From: Hungatella sp. UBA3147
GTDB taxonomy: Bacteria; Bacillota; Clostridia; Lachnospirales; Lachnospiraceae
NCBI GenBank assembly: GCA_002365025.1
Contig: DEYX01000150.1
Span: 1 to 13,482, forward strand
DNA: 13,482 nt
Direction: 5' to 3'
A program made the position numbers and the translations under genes. This document shows, piece after piece, positions 8,301 through 13,482 of the stretch (positions are counted from its first letter, which is position 1; every line of letters begins with the position of its first letter). Below the pieces are notes generated by a model, which made no database searches, was not told the DNA's origin, and saw nothing but the letters and a program-made list of their open reading frames with translations.

Positions 8301-8753
8301 GGAACCGGTGCGGTAGCCGTTTTCCCAAAGAGGGCCTTTATGCCAGAAGAATTTTCTGGATATTTCATTGGTGGTTGTCTCCACATCAAAGACAATCCCA
8401 ACGCACTGGCATTCGCCCGTATCCGTCCGTTTCAGTTCCAGTACAATGGTAGTGGAGAAATTCTGGTTCCGCAAATAGGCAAATTCATTATTTTCACCGA
8501 TATTCACCATACCGCGCAAATATTCAATCAGACTCCGGTCGGAATCATCGGCCGCTGCTTTATTAAAGAATCCCCGGCCGTCCGTATTCGCGTATAGGAG
8601 AATCTGCATGGCATCAATAACCGTAGACTTTCCGCTGCCGGAATGACCGGTAAAGAAGTTGATCCCATGGTTAAAGGATAAGGTTTTCCGGCTGATATAG
8701 TGCCAGTTATTAAGGAGTATCCGGGACAGGGCTTCAAATTTCTGGTTCGTCAT
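5346..8753 (-). CDS. jetC: JetC: SMC-type ATPase of a Wadjet/MksB-like (MukB-like) complex
   Basis: This is the motor subunit of a MukBEF-like complex, about 1135 residues. Walker A is GHSGSGKST at residues 36-44. Long Lys/Glu/Arg-rich coiled-coil stretches lie at about 265-460 and 620-840 and flank a globular hinge at about 465-620. The C-terminal half of the ATPase head carries the signature NSGGEGQ (1003-1009) and Walker B LRLVVLDEAF with D1044 and E1045, then SKMD as D-loop. All key ATPase residues are present, so the gene looks functional. The usual H-loop region reads ISATNDK, without histidine. The tail is acidic. A TTG at 8774 would add seven residues; I prefer the ATG at 8753 because AAGGAG stands 9 nt before it. 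The gene overlaps jetB by 20 nt. In Wadjet, JetABC extrudes DNA loops and JetD cuts the DNA; no jetD follows here. A condensin-like MksB role is the alternative. Confidence 0.92.
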   Translation of the reverse strand: MTNQKFEALSRILLNNWHYISRKTLSFNHGINFFTGHSGSGKSTVIDAMQILLYANTDGRGFFNKAAADDSDRSLIEYLRGMVNIGENNEFAYLRNQNFSTTIVLELKRTDTGECQCVGIVFDVETTTNEISRKFFWHKGPLWENGYRTGSRTMTIQEVSAYLQTIYPKDDYFATSHNERFRRQLYDVYLGGLDSEKFPLLFKRAIPFRMNIKLEDFVKEYICMEQDIHIEDMQESVMQYGRMRKKIEDTVIEIGYLNGMREKFSAVREKEKEIRQNTYFFRRMEILDYQARIQALTDKSRLAREDLDRQEGQRTALEGQMEDLTRQGNELLGRISSSGYEDLKNQLESAKELSNHLNKSLTKWSQTGERLKEWIDEEATSNQTIWDIEEFLKNTIDEEKLNRLKKSIAEMRKETEEAQKEAEGILRDIRKKERQTSEELAQLKAGNKAYPKYLERARSLIQQRLLEETGKAVEVHVLADLLDIRDETWRNAVEGYLGNNKLSLVVAPAYAEAAMAAYGELDRAEYFNVAVLDTEKVGQNSYEVVKDGLAEEITVREAYLQPYIDLLLGRVVKCRNLEELRRSRIGVTPDCMLYHTFRLQHMNPDNYTKFAYIGKDSVRRRIRLLEKNLVSMEEEKKPQEQVLKECKRILSMEGLGEETGVYLEWQQDMEAFKEKEREIRRLEQKFEKLKAQDVEEWVKEREAILQLCDRKRAEQSAVAELIFGINSEIERFRRESLQLQEELVSKEREFEPAEELETKVKEILESRENCRYDRLKNEFFGECRKSEESRDQAFQVLVGSRGEYARKYPNRNFSLTAKENGEYDRLLETMECGNLEEYKTMAAEQAKSAVLHFKDDFMFKIRSSIRDALLRKDELNKIISRLDFGKDKYQFVIGRNKGPDGRYYDMFMDNSLEVNPACLTDSLDNQMNLFTMEHENQYGEIINDLINIFIPPENATPEEMEEAKRNMDKYADYRTYLSFDMQQIIQNEDEVIKIRLSKMIKKNSGGEGQNPLYVALLASFAQAYRISMSPKIQRNPTLRLVVLDEAFSKMDAEKVASCIELIRGLGFQAIISATNDKIQNYVENVDKTFVFANPNKKSISIQEFERESFPELMRELDEGEIGEEELDDNLDLQDS

Positions 8754-9384
8754 CGTCATCGTCTCCTTCTCCAAGTGCTTCTAACAGGGCCCGCACGTCA
8801 TCTCCGAACAATACCACATTGATGCTGGGATAGATGATCATGCGGCTGTCCCCATCCAAGTCCTCCAAAATATCCAGAGGCTCTAAAATTTGATATTTTT
8901 TTAACATTGTAATAGCCCGGCGGATTTCCGTCGGTGAAGGCTGTTTCTTAAATAAGCGGTAGTTTCCCAGCTTTTCATGAATCTCGCTTAATGTGGTGTA
9001 GATGTTGACACTGGTGGAAACTGCCGCCATCTGCTCATCATAGATCAGTTTTAAGATCAGTAAATAAAGGGTGGCCAGTCTGGGAAGCTTGTCTCCTACC
9101 GTGCTCTCTCCCTGGATATAAATAATGCCAAGCTGGCTGTTTTCCAGAACAGACACTCCGCTGACCGCCAGATAGGCCCTGATAAATTCCAGATGCTTGT
9201 TGCAGATTTTAAATTCCGGATTATAGGCAAACCGGTTGGTACGCTTGTCGTACTTATGCTCCAGAACAAAGGTCTGCTGCAGAAGAAGCTTTAAACCTGC
9301 TCTTACTTCTTCCTTTTCCCCCTGTCCCAAAGCGTCAAAATATGGAATCTGGCTGATAATGCCAGCACTTTCTTCATAGGTCAT
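8734..9384 (-). CDS. jetB: JetB: MukE-like subunit of the Wadjet/Mks complex (DUF4194 type)
   Basis: This 216-residue protein matches the MukE-like JetB/DUF4194 family, whose winged-helix domains bind the kleisin JetA within the SMC complex. Recognisable segments are TLYLLILKLIYDEQ at about residues 105-118, a helix-rich region, then PSPTEIRRAITMLKKYQILEPL near 150-171, and the family-like strand IIYPSINVVL near 185-195. The C-terminus is strongly acidic, with a GDDDDDEPE run. Part of that tail is encoded by the same DNA as the ribosome binding site and start of jetC. The start overlaps the jetA stop as ATGA, with AGGAGG 8 nt upstream, so translation is probably coupled to jetA. The size is normal for the family. 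It has no enzymatic role of its own. Confidence 0.9.
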   Translation of the reverse strand: MTYEESAGIISQIPYFDALGQGEKEEVRAGLKLLLQQTFVLEHKYDKRTNRFAYNPEFKICNKHLEFIRAYLAVSGVSVLENSQLGIIYIQGESTVGDKLPRLATLYLLILKLIYDEQMAAVSTSVNIYTTLSEIHEKLGNYRLFKKQPSPTEIRRAITMLKKYQILEPLDILEDLDGDSRMIIYPSINVVLFGDDVRALLEALGEGDDDDDEPEI

Positions 9385-10742
9385 GATTCTTTCCTCCTCA
9401 CAAATACCAGCTTTGGATAACGGTATCTGCCGTTGTCAATGAGCTCCGCCTCCTGCTCCTCCACCTGATACATACTTTTCCTTCTGGTAGAGTAATCATA
9501 GGCCAGGATCAGCTTTTCAAATTCCTCAGGAGAGCTCACCGTATCTTCCATTACCTCCATACGGCCATTTTCCAGATGGGCTTCGATGTAGCTTTCAATC
9601 TCCTTCCGGCTGTAACGGCTTTTTAAACGGTTTAGATTCAGGACCTCTTCCATGGTTAGCTCAGCAGGCTCTTCCTCCGGCATTAAATTTTCCTTAAAGC
9701 CTGTCCTGGTCCTTCTCTTTTTATAGAGGGATTTTTCAGAGAGAATGGATACCTGGGATAAATTCATGAGGCCTCCCACTTCCTTTATGGCCTCATCCGG
9801 ATCCTCTGTTTCAGAAAGATGATTTAAAAGCCTGATAACAAGCCCCTTCATGCTGTCTTCCTGATTTAACAGATAATTAAGCCTTGTAACCGTAGCGCGG
9901 ATGTAACGGGAATGCTCCTTGTCCATGTTGGCAATGCGGTGCTCGATATCGTCAAATCCCCGTTCGATCTGATCCAGCTTTTCTACAATATCCCCTGCCG
10001 TTACATTCTGGCCGCTGCGGCGGCTCATCTGCTCGATCCATTCTGTATCTTCCCACATGGAGCTGATCCACCGCTTAATATCATTTTTGTAAAGATAGAA
10101 ATTATCCGAAGTTTTCAACATATGGTACTTCTTTTTTACGATTTCTTCCACATATCCTTCCAGATGTTCCTTTAACAGTTCCCCATATGCTCTCTTCTCC
10201 AAAAGGCTTGCAAAGAATTTGTCCATATTGTGAAGCATGTCCTGCAAAGTCTTGTTCAGCCGCTTTGTATTAATGTAAGCCGTATTCAAAAGGCTTACGC
10301 CGGCCCTGGGATCATTTTTCAAAGAGAATAGGATAGCATAAACGTTCTGGATATAAATCCGGGTCTCATCCTCTTCATCACTTGCAAGCTTAAAAAACGC
10401 CTCGATCATGACGGCAGCATAATCAGGGATTACGATATTGACCGTCATGGAGGCATAGTCATCCACTTTCCGAAGCCAGCCTGCCCTTAACAGCCAGTTT
10501 AAGACCCTGACCGCAGTCGGCTCTAAGGCATCCGCCTCATCTTCCAGCTCGTCCTGCCAGATGACCAGCCGTTTTGCCGTAAAATATTCCTCCAGAACCT
10601 GAATACACACCTCCCGGCTTAAAAAGTAGTTGCTGTATTCATATTCCTCATTGATTTTTAACAAAGCTTCTATGTAGGTAGACCGGTTAATGGAACGGAA
10701 CAATCCCCAGAACCGGTCCGGTATTTCATTCATTAGTATCAT
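9381..10742 (-). CDS. jetA: JetA: kleisin (MukF-like) subunit of the Wadjet/Mks complex
   Basis: This protein of about 453 residues resembles the JetA family (DUF5716 type), the kleisin that bridges the two SMC heads and carries JetB. The layout fits: an N-terminal winged-helix region at about 1-105 (starting MNEIPDRFWGLFRSINR), a helical middle with coiled-coil character at about 110-300 (for example EKLDQIERGFDDIEHRIANMDKE split across helices), a charged linker with EEEPAE near 345, and a C-terminal winged-helix region at about 355-450. The longest frame starts at 10757, but there AGGAG directly touches the ATG. The ATG at 10742 has GAGG 9 nt upstream and is preferred. It is the first gene of the jetABC operon and overlaps jetB by 4 nt. 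Its leader contains an intrinsic terminator. Assignment relies on order, size and fold pattern as well as sequence resemblance. Confidence 0.87.
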   Translation of the reverse strand: MILMNEIPDRFWGLFRSINRSTYIEALLKINEEYEYSNYFLSREVCIQVLEEYFTAKRLVIWQDELEDEADALEPTAVRVLNWLLRAGWLRKVDDYASMTVNIVIPDYAAVMIEAFFKLASDEEDETRIYIQNVYAILFSLKNDPRAGVSLLNTAYINTKRLNKTLQDMLHNMDKFFASLLEKRAYGELLKEHLEGYVEEIVKKKYHMLKTSDNFYLYKNDIKRWISSMWEDTEWIEQMSRRSGQNVTAGDIVEKLDQIERGFDDIEHRIANMDKEHSRYIRATVTRLNYLLNQEDSMKGLVIRLLNHLSETEDPDEAIKEVGGLMNLSQVSILSEKSLYKKRRTRTGFKENLMPEEEPAELTMEEVLNLNRLKSRYSRKEIESYIEAHLENGRMEVMEDTVSSPEEFEKLILAYDYSTRRKSMYQVEEQEAELIDNGRYRYPKLVFVRRKES

Positions 10743-10819
10743 TTGATTCTGCCTCATCTCCTGTTTTTTCTGCTTCTTTTGACTAAAACCATGAAGTACC
10801 GGCCTTATCTTATAAAAGC

Positions 10820-10858
10820 AGACAAAAAGAAACGGCTATCACCATTTTGACAGCCGTT
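10820..10858 (-). terminator. Intrinsic terminator inside the jetABC leader (candidate attenuator)
   Basis: On the minus strand AACGGCTGTCA (10858-10848) pairs with TGATAGCCGTT (10841-10831): an 11-bp stem with one G-U pair and a 6-nt loop, directly followed by TCTTTTTGTC. It lies between the predicted jet promoter and the jetA start, about 80 nt into the transcript and about 80 nt before the ATG. No minus-strand gene lies upstream that it could serve. It should therefore either end a short leader RNA or act as a regulated attenuator of jetABC. No obvious competing antiterminator helix for its 5' arm is visible. Confidence 0.75.
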
Positions 10859-10873
10859 GATCTTCGTTTTCAC

Positions 10874-10891
10874 GGGTTTTTCTTAAAACCC
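10874..10891 (-). other. First hairpin of the jetABC leader RNA
   Basis: GGGTTTT, loop AAGA, AAAACCC: a perfect 7-bp stem, 15 nt before the terminator hairpin. A further 6-bp complementarity, GGCCTT 10897-10892 with AAGGCC 10806-10801 on the minus strand, could enclose both hairpins, but it is short and partly self-complementary. The 333 bp between the jetA and AraC-regulator starts hold only this leader, the two divergent promoters and about 65 bp between them in which I see no further element. Confidence 0.5.
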
Positions 10892-10908
10892 AAGGCCTCT
10901 TTCTTTAT

Positions 10909-10937
10909 ATTATAGCAAAAATCCCTGTCTCTTACAA
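10909..10937 (-). promoter_or_regulatory. Predicted sigma-A promoter of jetABC
   Basis: On the minus strand TTGTAA (10937-10932) is followed after exactly 17 bp by a perfect TATAAT (10914-10909). Transcription would begin near 10902, giving a leader of about 160 nt before the preferred jetA start. No comparable promoter is visible between the leader terminator and jetA. Confidence 0.68.
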
Positions 10938-11002
10938 TAAAATTATGGAGCCAGGCTTTCATTCTTCTGCTCAAACAGCCCCAATGTACCCAAAAACTAT
11001 CA

Positions 11003-11031
11003 TTGCCCGCCCACATTCCATATGGTATCAT
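11003..11031 (+). promoter_or_regulatory. Predicted promoter of the AraC-type regulator, with overlapping dyad
   Basis: TTGCCC (11003-11008), 17-bp spacer, TATCAT (11026-11031). An inverted repeat TTCCAT (11016-11021) / ATGGAA (11030-11035) with an 8-bp spacer brackets the -10 and is a candidate operator. An in-frame ATG at 11022 lies inside this promoter, which argues for the later start at 11076. Confidence 0.5.
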
Positions 11032-11075
11032 GGAAAGAAAATACAAATGATATTTGGTTAGGAGAGTACCCGAAT

Positions 11076-13277
11076 ATGAAATTTAACAATCCAATATTTT
11101 TTAAATGGTTTAAATCAATCTTGCTGGTTGTGGCAGCGATTTTATTGTTATGTTCTATTCTGTGCGGCTACATGCTCGTTCTGCTCCGGAACAATACCAT
11201 CCAGATGAGCGGCAATCTGACCCAGTATATCCAGACAAATATTGATTCCCGCCTGTTTGATCTGTATAAATACTCCTCCTCTCTCGAACTCCATCCTGCC
11301 AACATTTATCTTAAGAAATTAAAAACAGCTCCGAAAACCATCCCAGCGAAAGTCTATCAGTTCAGTGATCAGATGTTAAACTATAATTATTCCAATAAAT
11401 TAATTGACAGTATATTCATCTATTACCCAAATTTACATAAAATTGTGGGCAATTTAGGCTGCTATGATGCAGACTCTTATTATGCCCTGGATAATCTCCT
11501 GTTGTTAAATGGTTATGAACAATGGCTGAACACTCTCACCATGGAATCAGACAGCGACTTTGCCTACCTGCAGTCAGACAGCCGGAACCAGTTCTGTTAT
11601 ATCCGGAAAATAAAAAACGCAGAGGAGCTTGCAGGTTATCTTGTTTTTGAGTTGAATGCAGATGAGCTGCTAAATACTTCCCTTATGACGGAAAACTCCG
11701 GGGATCCTCATTCATCTCTTGGTATTTTACTGGATGGAAAGCTGATTGCCTACACCGGAAACAGCGAGGAATTGACCCGGCTTGCCGCATTGCTGCCCGA
11801 CACACTGGATACCCCTGTTGTTCTGGAGGAACCCGCCTCCCTGCTGTATGCCAGACCCTCCTCTTTAAAGAATCTGTGTTATTTAAACGTATATTTTCAT
11901 AAGAAAAACTTACAGCCGGTTTATATCACTCTGGGAATCTGCATCTTGGGCATTATCGTATGCGGAATATCAGGCATCCTTGCTTCTGTACTCATCAGCC
12001 GGAAGAATATCAGGCCCCTCATCAACCTGCTGGATAAAATCGGAGGCACCCCGGATAAAGAAAATGATGAATATGCGACCATACATAAACGATTCGACCA
12101 GTTAATCAAAGATTACTCGGACAATACCGAGAAAGTACAGGAACAGCAGTCCCTGATTAATAACTTCTTCTTAAAAACAGTACTTTACGGCGACATGCAT
12201 AGTGAATATGCTATTTTTAATGTTGCCAAAAGATGCAATATTTTATTTGAGAATCCACGTTATCTGATTGCCATAGCCGAACCCGTTTCTGCAAGGCCTC
12301 AGTTGGCTGAAGACCTACTGATAACAATCAACAAATATTGGGAAACACACCATTTTGATGTGATATCTTCCTTCCATGAAGGGAATATTGTGATTCTTTT
12401 TAATATTGAGGAAACCATTTCACAGAATACGATTTCAAAGCTTATAAAAGAAATGAAGGCAGAGGTGTTCGGAGAAGACAAATGGGTCATTGCCCTTGGT
12501 TTAGATTATGATGGTCTTGTCAATATACAATACAGCTATGCCCAGGCTGTCACGGCTCTGCATTACCAGATAAAACCGGAATCCTCTGTCATCTGTTATA
12601 ACAACTACATGGAAAATATTACATCACCAGGTTTATCCTATATTGATACTTTTGAAAATTTCTCAAAGAATATGATCCAGAACGATTATAGCGCCGCACT
12701 GGTGCTGGTACCCGCTGTTTTTGACAATTATTTTTCGGAAGAGGATTCATCAGAAATTACGAAAGTAAAATTCAGAGCTATACAAAATCTTTTACTAAAT
12801 GCCAAGCAGAAAGTTAAACAGGAGATTCAGACTTCCGGCTGCAGCATTCATACTGCTCAGATTCTCTCCTGCACTTCCCCGGCGCAGCTGCGGGAGTATA
12901 CGCAGTGTATTTTAAAAGAACTATCAACTCCTTTACAAGGTACCAAAAATGGCACATCCAGCATCGCTGAACGCGCCAAAACCATCATTTTAAGGGATTT
13001 TTCTGATCCGATGCTGGGTCTTTACCGGATTTCGGCAGAACTGAATATCAGTGATTCTTATCTTTCCACTACCTTTAAGACCGCCTTTGGCATCGGTGTG
13101 GTACAGTATATCAATTCCCTCCGGATTGAACAGGCCAAAAAATTAATCTGCGAAACAGATTTAAGTATCCGGGAGATCGCATTAGCCGTAGGATTTTCCA
13201 GTGATGCCTCCTTCATCAGAGTATTCAAACGCTACGAGCTGCAGACGCCGAATACTCTGAGAAAGAACCAGAGATAA
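11076..13277 (+). CDS. Membrane-bound AraC-family regulator (YesS-like, extracellular sensor)
   Basis: This 733-residue regulator has two transmembrane helices, at about residues 12-36 and 283-307. They enclose an extracellular segment of about 245 residues with the size of a Cache-type sensor domain. After the second helix comes a short HAMP-like stretch (ISRKNIRPLINLLDKIGG), then a cytoplasmic region of about 300 residues. An AraC DNA-binding domain with two helix-turn-helices follows at about 629-733, with the usual IREIALAVGFSSDASFIRVFKRY and YLSTTFKTAFG motifs. This matches proteins such as B. subtilis YesS (about 760 residues), which control polysaccharide or oligosaccharide uptake. The longest frame starts at 11022. 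The ATG at 11076 is preferred because GGAGAG precedes it by 9 nt and a promoter covers the earlier ATG. Its target is unclear: the sugar importer is 6.7 kb away across jetABC, so genes to the right are equally possible. Confidence 0.9.
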   Translation: MKFNNPIFFKWFKSILLVVAAILLLCSILCGYMLVLLRNNTIQMSGNLTQYIQTNIDSRLFDLYKYSSSLELHPANIYLKKLKTAPKTIPAKVYQFSDQMLNYNYSNKLIDSIFIYYPNLHKIVGNLGCYDADSYYALDNLLLLNGYEQWLNTLTMESDSDFAYLQSDSRNQFCYIRKIKNAEELAGYLVFELNADELLNTSLMTENSGDPHSSLGILLDGKLIAYTGNSEELTRLAALLPDTLDTPVVLEEPASLLYARPSSLKNLCYLNVYFHKKNLQPVYITLGICILGIIVCGISGILASVLISRKNIRPLINLLDKIGGTPDKENDEYATIHKRFDQLIKDYSDNTEKVQEQQSLINNFFLKTVLYGDMHSEYAIFNVAKRCNILFENPRYLIAIAEPVSARPQLAEDLLITINKYWETHHFDVISSFHEGNIVILFNIEETISQNTISKLIKEMKAEVFGEDKWVIALGLDYDGLVNIQYSYAQAVTALHYQIKPESSVICYNNYMENITSPGLSYIDTFENFSKNMIQNDYSAALVLVPAVFDNYFSEEDSSEITKVKFRAIQNLLLNAKQKVKQEIQTSGCSIHTAQILSCTSPAQLREYTQCILKELSTPLQGTKNGTSSIAERAKTIILRDFSDPMLGLYRISAELNISDSYLSTTFKTAFGIGVVQYINSLRIEQAKKLICETDLSIREIALAVGFSSDASFIRVFKRYELQTPNTLRKNQR

Positions 13278-13482
13278 CTATATCCTCTTAATGATTTCCC
13301 GGTTTATCTTCCGGCGCAGCTCAAACAGATAATTGCTGCTGGAGGGATATGACTTAAATGTCATTTTTTCCTTCTCTCCTTCCAGAATCAAAGACTCTAC
13401 CGTTTCCCGGCTTGACAGGCTTTCCAGTAAATCCATGGCCCGCAGGTCATAAAAAGCATCCATCTGTACCTGGTTCCTGATG
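13278..13482 (-). CDS. Unidentified protein, C-terminal 67 residues only
   Basis: An open minus-strand frame enters from the right edge and stops at TAG 13280-13278, directly abutting the TAA of the AraC-type gene. Visible residues run from IRNQVQMDAFYD to RKINREIIKRI. An internal ATG lies at 13463 but lacks a convincing ribosome binding site, and the frame stays open to the edge, so this is more likely the tail of a larger gene than a 61-residue protein. The tail is hydrophilic, with a basic C-terminus and no transmembrane segment. I do not recognise the family and give no function. No terminator fits between the convergent stops. Confidence 0.55.
   Translation of the reverse strand, partial: IRNQVQMDAFYDLRAMDLLESLSSRETVESLILEGEKEKMTFKSYPSSSNYLFELRRKINREIIKRI

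Noticed and set aside
8223..8597. Plus-strand frame of 124 codons opposite the 5' part of jetC
   Set aside because: It overlaps the Walker A half of jetC antisense and has no recognisable domain.
5346..10742. Chromosomal MukBEF proper
   Set aside because: MukBEF is typical of gammaproteobacteria and its subunits differ in size; the DUF4194-type middle gene and gene order fit Jet/Mks systems better.
10854..10868. CcpA cre-like site in the jet leader
   Set aside because: Only the left half resembles the cre consensus; the right half does not match and symmetry is lacking.
11022..11075. Upstream ATG of the AraC-type gene as the true start
   Set aside because: It sits inside the best predicted promoter and lacks a ribosome binding site; the ATG at 11076 has GGAGAG and leads straight into the first membrane helix.
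1..13482. tRNA, rRNA, CRISPR array, insertion sequence or phage genes
   Set aside because: No cloverleaf, no regularly spaced direct repeats, and no transposase, integrase or phage-like protein could be recognised.

Overview
The window looks like chromosomal DNA of a Clostridia-type Firmicute, most likely Lachnospiraceae (Lacrimispora/Hungatella/Enterocloster-like). This rests on moderate GC, strong AGGAGG-type ribosome binding sites, the lipoprotein-plus-two-permease sugar transporter layout, and the large membrane-bound AraC regulator. The taxonomic placement is inference; no rRNA or other marker gene is present.

Left third (1-5290): a minus-strand carbohydrate operon encodes a lipoprotein sugar-binding protein, two MalF/MalG-type permeases and a GH2 enzyme of the beta-mannosidase type, which runs off the left edge. 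The likely logic is capture and import of a mannose-containing oligosaccharide followed by cytoplasmic hydrolysis. A stem-loop sits between the binding-protein gene and the first permease. Divergent from the operon is a YheO/DauR-like PAS-plus-HTH regulator, which ends at a strong terminator. The 253-bp divergent intergenic region is rich in structure: a promoter can be drawn on each strand, four copies of TTGTTGA are spaced about 65 bp apart, and a separated inverted repeat touches both -35 regions.

Middle (5346-10914): a minus-strand three-gene operon, jetA-jetB-jetC, encodes an SMC-type complex of the Wadjet/MksBEF (MukBEF-like) class. The genes overlap by 4 and about 20 nt. The fourth Wadjet gene, jetD (Toprim nuclease), is absent on both sides: jetC faces a convergent gene and terminator, and jetA is preceded only by its leader. 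The operon appears to start at a good sigma-A-type promoter, about 160 nt before jetA, and a complete intrinsic terminator lies inside that leader. This JetD-less operon with a possible attenuator is the most interesting part of the window.

Right (11003-13482): a plus-strand YesS-like transmembrane AraC regulator with its own promoter, then the C-terminal end of an unidentified minus-strand gene whose stop codon directly abuts the regulator's stop. No tRNA, rRNA, CRISPR array, transposase or phage gene was recognised.
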